Part shown: positions 4,715 to 9,162 of the stretch, piece after piece
How the letters are laid out: every line of letters starts with the position of its first letter
Position numbering within the stretch: the stretch's first letter is position 1
Assembly (NCBI GenBank): GCA_007129525.1
Contig: SKVI01000403.1
Coordinates: forward strand, 1 to 9,162
Source of the DNA: Gemmatimonadota bacterium
Lineage (GTDB): Bacteria > Gemmatimonadota > Gemmatimonadetes > Longimicrobiales > Gaopeijiaceae
Direction: 5' to 3'
DNA: 9,162 nucleotides
Program-made: the position numbers and the translations under genes
The notes under the pieces: generated by a model
The model's database searches: none
Seen by the model: the letters and a program-made list of their open reading frames with translations, nothing else
Told to the model about the DNA's origin: nothing

Positions 4715-7338
4715 GCCCCATCCCGCAGGGCATCGCCGAGAACGTGGTCTTCCTGCTCGCCGTGGCGCTGGTCTACGACCTGGCCACCAGCAAGCGGACC
4801 GTCCACGGGCAGCCGATCCGCCAGGTGGCGGTAGGGCTCCTCCTGGGGCTCGTGGCGGTGGGCACCATGGTCACCTCGCTCCGCCTGGAGCCGGGCATCA
4901 TCTTCGACGCCCGTTCGGTGGTCCTGGCGGTGACGGGTCTCTTCTTCGGCCTGGCGGCGACCCTTCCAGCCATGGCGGTGGCCGCCGCCTACCGGGCGTC
5001 CGAGGGCGGACCGGGGATGTGGACCGGCATCTGGGTCATCCTGGCGTCGGGGCTCGTCGGGCTGGCCTGGCGACAGGTTCGAGGCCACCGGCTGGCCTCC
5101 ACCGGCCTGGGCGAACTCTACCTCTTCGGAATCGCCGTGCATGTGGTGGTGCTGGCCCTCATGCTCACCCTCCCCGGGGATCAGGTCTGGGAAGTGCTTC
5201 CGGTGATCGGCCTTCCGATCCTCGTCCTCTACCCGCTGGCCACCGCCGCCCTGGGCCTCCTCCTGGTGCGCCGCCTGGACCGGGACGTGACCACCCGATC
5301 GCTGGCAGAAAGCGAGTCCCGCTACCGAAGCCTCTTCGAGGACAGCCTGCTGGCCATGCTCATCATCTGTCCGGATGACGACCGGATCGTAGACGCCAAC
5401 CCGGCCGCCGCCCGATTCTACGGCTACGACCGGAGCGAGATGCGGGGCATGAACCTGGAGCGCATCAGCACCCTCTCCGCAGACGAACGCTCGGAGGTCC
5501 TGGCACGGGCCCGCCGAGACACCCTGGAGAGAGCTCACTTCCGCCAGCGAATGGCCGACGGCTCGCTCCGGAAAGTGGAAATGCACGGCGGACCCATCTC
5601 CCTGGACGGGCGGGACCGCATCTACGTGGCTCTCCACGACGTCACCGACCGAACGGAAGCGGAGGCCGCCATCCGCCGACAGGCCCGGGACCTGCGGATC
5701 CAGAACGCGGCCCTGGAGGCGGCGGCGAACCCCATGGTGCTTACCGACCGCGACGGCGTCATCCAGTGGGTGAACCCGGCCTTCTCGCGCCTAACCGGCT
5801 ACTCGGCCGAGGAGGCCGTCGGATCCAATCCCGGCGAGCTGGTGAACTCCGGGGTCCACGACGAAGCCTTCTTCCGGGAGATGTGGCGAACGATTCTGGC
5901 GGGAGAGGTGTGGGACGGAGAGATCACGAACCGTCGCAAGGACGGCACCCTCTACCGGGAGCACCAGACCGTCACCCCCGTCCGGAACGCCGAGGGCGAA
6001 ATCACCCACTTCATTGCCGTCAAACAGGATCTGACGGAGCACCTGCACCTCCAATCTCAGCTCATGCAGGCCCAGAAGATGGAGGCGGTGGGCCAGCTCG
6101 CCGGAGGGGTCGCCCACGACTTCAACAACCTCCTGACCGTAGTCAGCGGGTCGGTGCAGCTGGCGCGGGCGGACGTGCCTCCTGACAGTCCGCTCCACGA
6201 GCGCCTCCAGGAGATCCAGGACGCCGGTGAACGGGCCGCCAGCCTCACCCGCCAGCTCCTCACCTTCAGCCGCCGGGGCATGGTGGCCCGGACCACCCTG
6301 GAGCTGAACGAGCTCATCGAGGAGACGGCCCAGCTCCTCGAGCGCCTCCTCCGGGACGACATCGATCTGGAGCTGAAACTCACCCCTGACCCCACCCCCA
6401 TCGACGCCGACCCCAGCCGGATCGAGCAGATCCTCATGAACCTGAGCATCAACGCCCGCGACGCCATGCCGAGCGGAGGGCGCCTCACTCTGCAGACGTG
6501 GATCGAGGAGCGGGAGCCAGCCAGCGAAGCGGCACGAGGAGATCCCCATCCCACCCCCTTCGACATGGTGGTCCTCCAGGTGACCGACACCGGCGAGGGG
6601 ATGCCCGCAGAGGTCCGGGAGCGGGCCTTTGAGCCCTTCTACACCACCAAGCCCCAGGGTGAGGGCACGGGGCTGGGGCTGGCCACCGTCTACGGCATCG
6701 TGGCCCAGGCCGGCGGGAGCATCGCGCTGGAGAGTGAGCCGGGGGAAGGCACCACCTTCCGAATCCGCCTCCCGCGGTCCGCGCCGTCGTCGCCGGAAGG
6801 GGGAGAAGAGCCGCCGGGGCGGCGGGAAGAGTCAGCGAAGCAGTGGGACGAGGCAGAGGGAGAGGCCACGGCAAAGCAGGGAGAAGTGAAGCGAGCCGCC
6901 GTCGCGTACGCGCAGGTGCGAGGGAACGAGCGGACCCCAGTACCCACTCGCGTGGAGCACACCCCCGTCACCTCGGCGCGGGTTCTGCTGGTGGACGACG
7001 AAGACGCCATCCGGCGGGTGGCGGAGCGGATCCTCGAAGACGCGGGCCACACCGTCCTGAGCGCCAGCTCACCCCGACGGGCGCTGGAACTCCTGGAGCG
7101 CCACAGCGGGCGCCTCGACCTGCTGGTGGCCGACGTCACGATGCCCGAGCTCACCGGCCCGGAGTTGGTGGAGAAGGTCCGCCGGCACCACCCCGGGATC
7201 CAGGTGCTCTTCACCTCGGGGCATGCCCGGGAGGCGCTCGTGGCCCGGGGCGTACTGGCGGACCACCAGCCCTTCCTGGCCAAACCCTACACCGTGAAGG
7301 GGCTCCAGGCCCGGGTCCGAGACGTGCTTGAAATCTGA
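4708..7338 (+). CDS. Hybrid sensor histidine kinase: 5TM-LYT, PAS, PAS, HisKA, HATPase, receiver
   Basis: This is an 876-residue membrane sensor kinase. Residues 1-188 form about five to six hydrophobic segments with the 5TM-LYT signature: PG at 62-63, D67, R69, then R96, G100-G101 and G107. Two PAS domains follow (about 206-320 and 334-450). The kinase core has the phosphoacceptor H470 in GGVAHDFNN, the N-box N578/N582, DTGEGM (627-632) and GTGLGL (653-658). After a charged linker (about 695-757) comes a receiver domain with acidic D763/D764, phosphoacceptor D809, T836/S837 and K859 in FLAKPY. All residues needed for autophosphorylation and phosphotransfer are present. The GVAHDFNN H-box is typical of NtrB-like kinases of the HPK4 type. 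There is no output domain, so a phosphotransfer protein or regulator encoded elsewhere is expected, or the receiver tunes the kinase. The ATG at 4708 is the first start after an in-frame stop at 4654 and has no Shine-Dalgarno site. The input signal is unknown. Confidence 0.95.
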   Translation: MLSPIPQGIAENVVFLLAVALVYDLATSKRTVHGQPIRQVAVGLLLGLVAVGTMVTSLRLEPGIIFDARSVVLAVTGLFFGLAATLPAMAVAAAYRASEGGPGMWTGIWVILASGLVGLAWRQVRGHRLASTGLGELYLFGIAVHVVVLALMLTLPGDQVWEVLPVIGLPILVLYPLATAALGLLLVRRLDRDVTTRSLAESESRYRSLFEDSLLAMLIICPDDDRIVDANPAAARFYGYDRSEMRGMNLERISTLSADERSEVLARARRDTLERAHFRQRMADGSLRKVEMHGGPISLDGRDRIYVALHDVTDRTEAEAAIRRQARDLRIQNAALEAAANPMVLTDRDGVIQWVNPAFSRLTGYSAEEAVGSNPGELVNSGVHDEAFFREMWRTILAGEVWDGEITNRRKDGTLYREHQTVTPVRNAEGEITHFIAVKQDLTEHLHLQSQLMQAQKMEAVGQLAGGVAHDFNNLLTVVSGSVQLARADVPPDSPLHERLQEIQDAGERAASLTRQLLTFSRRGMVARTTLELNELIEETAQLLERLLRDDIDLELKLTPDPTPIDADPSRIEQILMNLSINARDAMPSGGRLTLQTWIEEREPASEAARGDPHPTPFDMVVLQVTDTGEGMPAEVRERAFEPFYTTKPQGEGTGLGLATVYGIVAQAGGSIALESEPGEGTTFRIRLPRSAPSSPEGGEEPPGRREESAKQWDEAEGEATAKQGEVKRAAVAYAQVRGNERTPVPTRVEHTPVTSARVLLVDDEDAIRRVAERILEDAGHTVLSASSPRRALELLERHSGRLDLLVADVTMPELTGPELVEKVRRHHPGIQVLFTSGHAREALVARGVLADHQPFLAKPYTVKGLQARVRDVLEI

Positions 7339-7340
7339 TC

Positions 7341-7364
7341 AAACTTCAAGGGCGCTGAGCGCCC
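7341..7364 (-). terminator. Probable terminator of the small exported-protein gene
   Basis: On the minus strand GGGCGC (7364-7359) pairs perfectly with GCGCCC (7355-7350) around a 3-base loop and is followed by the T-rich TTGAAGTTT. A second short stem, CCGGG/CCCGG (7380-7393), lies between it and the stop codon at 7399. The first hairpin sits 11 bases past the kinase stop, so it may also stop rightward transcription, but no T-tract follows on that strand. Confidence 0.45.
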
Positions 7365-7398
7365 GAGAGGATCGGCCTCCCGGGCGCACCCGGTTGGC

Positions 7399-7827
7399 TC
7401 AGCGGTTCGGAGCAATTACGTCCAGGGGACCCCGGCAGAGTTCCACTTCGTCGCGTACCAGCGTGACCATCCACTCCCCGGGCTCCGCTGCCACGGCATC
7501 CACCATGAGCTGAAACGGATCCTCCTCGGAGAGTGTGATGTGGAGGCCGCTGGCGTCATCCACCACGACGTGGTTGGGCCGGTCCGTCTCCTGGCTTGGA
7601 GTGGCCGTCACCTCCACCTCCTCACTGCCCACCATCACCGACGGGGGGTCGAAGGCGAGCTCGCAGGCCGCATGGGCGGGCGTGGCGGGATCGGGAGACG
7701 GGAGGAGAGCCGCCGCGAAGAGCGCAAAAGCCCCCAGGGCGAAGAGCCGCTTGCCGCCCTTCCGGGGGTCAGAATGGGCACGGTGCCGGGGGGCTCCGTT
7801 CTGTACGGAGCTGCTGTTGGTATCCAT
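7399..7827 (-). CDS. Small exported protein with two cysteines, function unknown
   Basis: This is a 142-residue protein I do not recognise. A long polar N-region (1-27, with KGGKR at 23-27) precedes a hydrophobic stretch (28-42) and a Pro-rich segment ending in AHA-AC, a good signal peptidase I site after A53. The exported part would be about 89 residues. It contains C55 near its new N-terminus and C131 near its end, the only cysteines, well placed for a disulfide joining the two edges. Alternating hydrophobic residues and motifs such as PPSVMVGSEEVEVTATPS and GEWMVTLVRDEVELC suggest a small beta-sandwich of the Ig type; this is inference. The cysteine does not follow a lipobox, so it is probably not a lipoprotein. 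The ATG at 7827 is supported by AAGGAG six bases upstream. Its neighbour on the same strand is also an envelope protein, but hairpins lie between them. Confidence 0.8.
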   Translation of the reverse strand: MDTNSSSVQNGAPRHRAHSDPRKGGKRLFALGAFALFAAALLPSPDPATPAHAACELAFDPPSVMVGSEEVEVTATPSQETDRPNHVVVDDASGLHITLSEEDPFQLMVDAVAAEPGEWMVTLVRDEVELCRGPLDVIAPNR

Positions 7828-7833
7828 GAGTTG

Positions 7834-7839
7834 CTCCTT
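7834..7839 (-). promoter_or_regulatory. Ribosome binding site of the small exported-protein gene
   Basis: On the minus strand AAGGAG is spaced 6 bases from the ATG at 7827-7825. It fixes the start and supports the reality of this otherwise unrecognised gene. Confidence 0.85.
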
Positions 7840-7871
7840 GCATCCTCAAGTGGTTCCTGCAAACACCACCC

Positions 7872-7912
7872 TCCCGACGGTCGGGAAGGCGCCCGGGATC
7901 GTCCCGGACGCC
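7872..7912 (-). promoter_or_regulatory. Two tandem hairpins between the two leftward envelope genes
   Basis: Reading leftward, an 11-pair stem (7912-7902 with 7898-7888, 3-base loop, one G-U wobble on the minus strand that would be a C/A mismatch on the plus strand) is followed two bases later (7888 to 7886) by a perfect 7-base-pair stem, TCCCGAC/GTCGGGA, with a one-base centre (7886-7872). No T-tract follows. They may form a leader structure for the gene at 7827, a factor-dependent end of the gene at 8123, or a palindromic protein site. Confidence 0.4.
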
Positions 7913-8101
7913 CGTCTGGAGTGGCAGGATGCGTTCCAATCCCCAGATGCCAGTGAACGTGGGACTTTCCGGTCCGCAGCCCCTCCCGCGACCCCGCGGA
8001 ACCGGGCAGGAATCTCCCGGGTGCCCGTCACCTTTTTCCGAACGGAGCCTTCCCCTCGCGTAGCCGACCCGGGGTGGGGTGGGCCGCTTCTTCGCCGGCA
8101 G

Positions 8102-8118
8102 GGGCCATCCGACGGCCC
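8102..8118 (-). terminator. Short stem just downstream of the membrane-anchored protein gene
   Basis: GGGCC (8102-8106) and GGCCC (8114-8118) pair around a 7-base loop four bases past the stop codon. There is no T-tract, so terminator function is uncertain. Confidence 0.2.
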
Positions 8119-8122
8119 GCGA

Positions 8123-9162
8123 CTACAACCCCTGGAGGCTGCGGAACACCCGCACCACCGTCCCCGGAACCTCCAGGTCGATGGGACCCGTGACGAGCAC
8201 CTCCACCGAAGCCGATTGACCGGGAGCCAGCACCGGAGCGGGGGTTCGGGGGAAGCGGGGTCCGGGCAGCACCTCCACCCACGGCAGCCCGTGCAGGGTG
8301 GCGGACGGGTGGTCCTGCCGGGGGGGGAACGCCTCCAACACCGTCGGGTCCACCGTGCGAGCGCCCCCGACGACCCCGGGGCCCGCCGCCGGAAGGCGGA
8401 TCACCAGGTGAAGGGGCCCCAGAATGGGCTCCGGAGAGCGGTTCCGGACCGTGAGCGCCTGGCGGTGGGCGAAACCGGCCTCGGGCGGCCGGAGCGTGCC
8501 GGCCTCCACCTGAACCTGCCCGGTCACGTCGTCCGGCGATCCCGGCGAAATGCGGCCTCCCTCCACCACCCACACCCCGATCCACGCCTGGGCCCGTCGG
8601 TTTCGCACGGTGACCACCGCGCCCCCGGGATCCCGCGGACTGATGTGCCAGCGGCCCTCGTCATCCACCTCCACCGCCGCCACCCGCCCGTCGCCGGACT
8701 CGAGGCGGGTCCCCTGCCACGCCCGGGAGACGTCCCCCACCACGCCCGGAAGAAGTCTCCCGGACACCACCACTTCCCGGGCCTGCCGCCCAAGGGGGCC
8801 GGCGAGGTTGAAGATCACACCAGCGGGCTCGGGGGTCATCTCTCGGGGCCCTCCCGTCAGCGCGAGAGCCGGCGGCGAGACCAACGGCCGGTCCAGGAAG
8901 CGCACCACGCTCGGCCGGTCTTCCACCACGCCCAGAACCGCGTAGTGCGCCACGAAGCCAACCGACCCCGCCACCAGCCCCGTGGCCAGGAGGAGACCGG
9001 CCCGCCGCGCACCGGCCACCCGGAGCCCCTCCCCGCCCCTCCGGTACAGCACCACCAGCAGGAGGGCAGGCCACGCCCACCCTCCGAGGAGCGCTGTCAG
9101 ACGCAGCGGCACATCGCCCAGGATCACCCCCGGTACCCCCAGGTAAGCCCGAACCCAGAAGA
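8123..9162 (-). CDS. Membrane-anchored protein with periplasmic beta-rich domains (5' end outside window)
   Basis: I do not recognise this protein. Two hydrophobic segments lie near its visible N-terminus (about residues 10-28 and 42-67 counted from the GTG at 9127), joined by an Arg-rich loop (RRGGEG...GARR). The positive-inside rule puts that loop in the cytoplasm and the remaining 265 or so residues outside. The exterior part is beta-rich, with VRNRR and LTVRNRSPEPILGPLHLVIR (from residue 225) and a terminal LAPGQSASVEVLVTGP stretch. Such 'NrS...GPL...LAPGqs' patterns occur in Ig/fibronectin-like domains of bacterial surface proteins. The reading frame stays open from 9127 to the window end, with coding-like residues (FWVRAYLGVPG), and the GTG has no ribosome binding site. 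The true start is therefore probably beyond the window and more membrane segments may exist. No catalytic motif is visible. A short stem (8102-8118) lies just past the stop codon. Confidence 0.75.
   Translation of the reverse strand, partial: FWVRAYLGVPGVILGDVPLRLTALLGGWAWPALLLVVLYRRGGEGLRVAGARRAGLLLATGLVAGSVGFVAHYAVLGVVEDRPSVVRFLDRPLVSPPALALTGGPREMTPEPAGVIFNLAGPLGRQAREVVVSGRLLPGVVGDVSRAWQGTRLESGDGRVAAVEVDDEGRWHISPRDPGGAVVTVRNRRAQAWIGVWVVEGGRISPGSPDDVTGQVQVEAGTLRPPEAGFAHRQALTVRNRSPEPILGPLHLVIRLPAAGPGVVGGARTVDPTVLEAFPPRQDHPSATLHGLPWVEVLPGPRFPRTPAPVLAPGQSASVEVLVTGPIDLEVPGTVVRVFRSLQGL

Noticed and set aside
4528..5637. 369-codon open frame antisense to the kinase
   Set aside because: It is His/Gln/Gly-rich and mirrors the codon structure of the well-supported kinase on the other strand. 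It is a shadow frame.
8028..8585. 185-codon minus-strand frame overlapping the membrane-anchored protein gene
   Set aside because: Gly/Arg/Pro-rich with no domain, in a shifted frame of a gene with coherent membrane and beta-strand patterns.
1..9162. CRISPR arrays, insertion sequences, attachment sites, tRNAs, defence systems
   Set aside because: No regularly spaced repeats, no transposase or integrase motifs, no tRNA-like T-loop with flanking stems and no known defence-gene domains were seen on either strand.

Overview
The window is GC-rich (estimated by eye, not counted) with dense coding on both strands and, in most genes, good Shine-Dalgarno sites. The gene styles (5TM-LYT/PAS/PAS hybrid kinase, an M28 peptidase of the 'NEEPP' type, an RclA/MerA-like flavoprotein, a single small cold-shock protein) would suit a free-living, high-GC, Gram-negative-type bacterium. 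A Gemmatimonadota-like lineage is my best guess, but the sequence alone does not prove it. I see no tRNA, rRNA, CRISPR array, transposase or phage gene.

Layout. (1) 1-960 (+) is the C-terminal half of a P1B-type metal ATPase, cut by the window edge. Its stop overlaps the start of (2) 957-1925 (+), an M28-family di-zinc peptidase without a visible signal peptide. (3) 1986-3380 (-), convergent to these, is a class I flavoprotein disulfide reductase with its own strong ribosome binding site. (4) 3636-3848 (-) is a CspA-family cold-shock protein followed by a clear intrinsic terminator, so it is probably transcribed alone. (5) 3849-4707 is about 860 bases with no convincing protein gene. It contains a good intrinsic terminator pointing left (4031-4069) with no gene to serve, plus a cluster of inverted repeats. 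A leftward non-coding RNA gene is the simplest explanation and is the most interesting unexplained signal here. (6) 4708-7338 (+) is a large hybrid sensor histidine kinase (membrane 5TM-LYT domain, two PAS domains, kinase core, receiver). (7) 7399-7827 (-) is a small exported protein with two cysteines. (8) 8123-9162 (-) is the C-terminal part of a membrane-anchored protein with periplasmic beta-rich domains; it runs off the right edge.

How the genes work together. The ATPase and peptidase are probably co-transcribed and translationally coupled. Both handle divalent metals (one transports them, one probably needs zinc), though a functional link is inference. The kinase carries its own receiver and no response regulator with an output domain lies beside it, so its downstream partner is elsewhere. 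The two right-hand leftward genes both encode envelope proteins of unknown function and are separated by about 295 bases containing two hairpins, so they need not form one operon.
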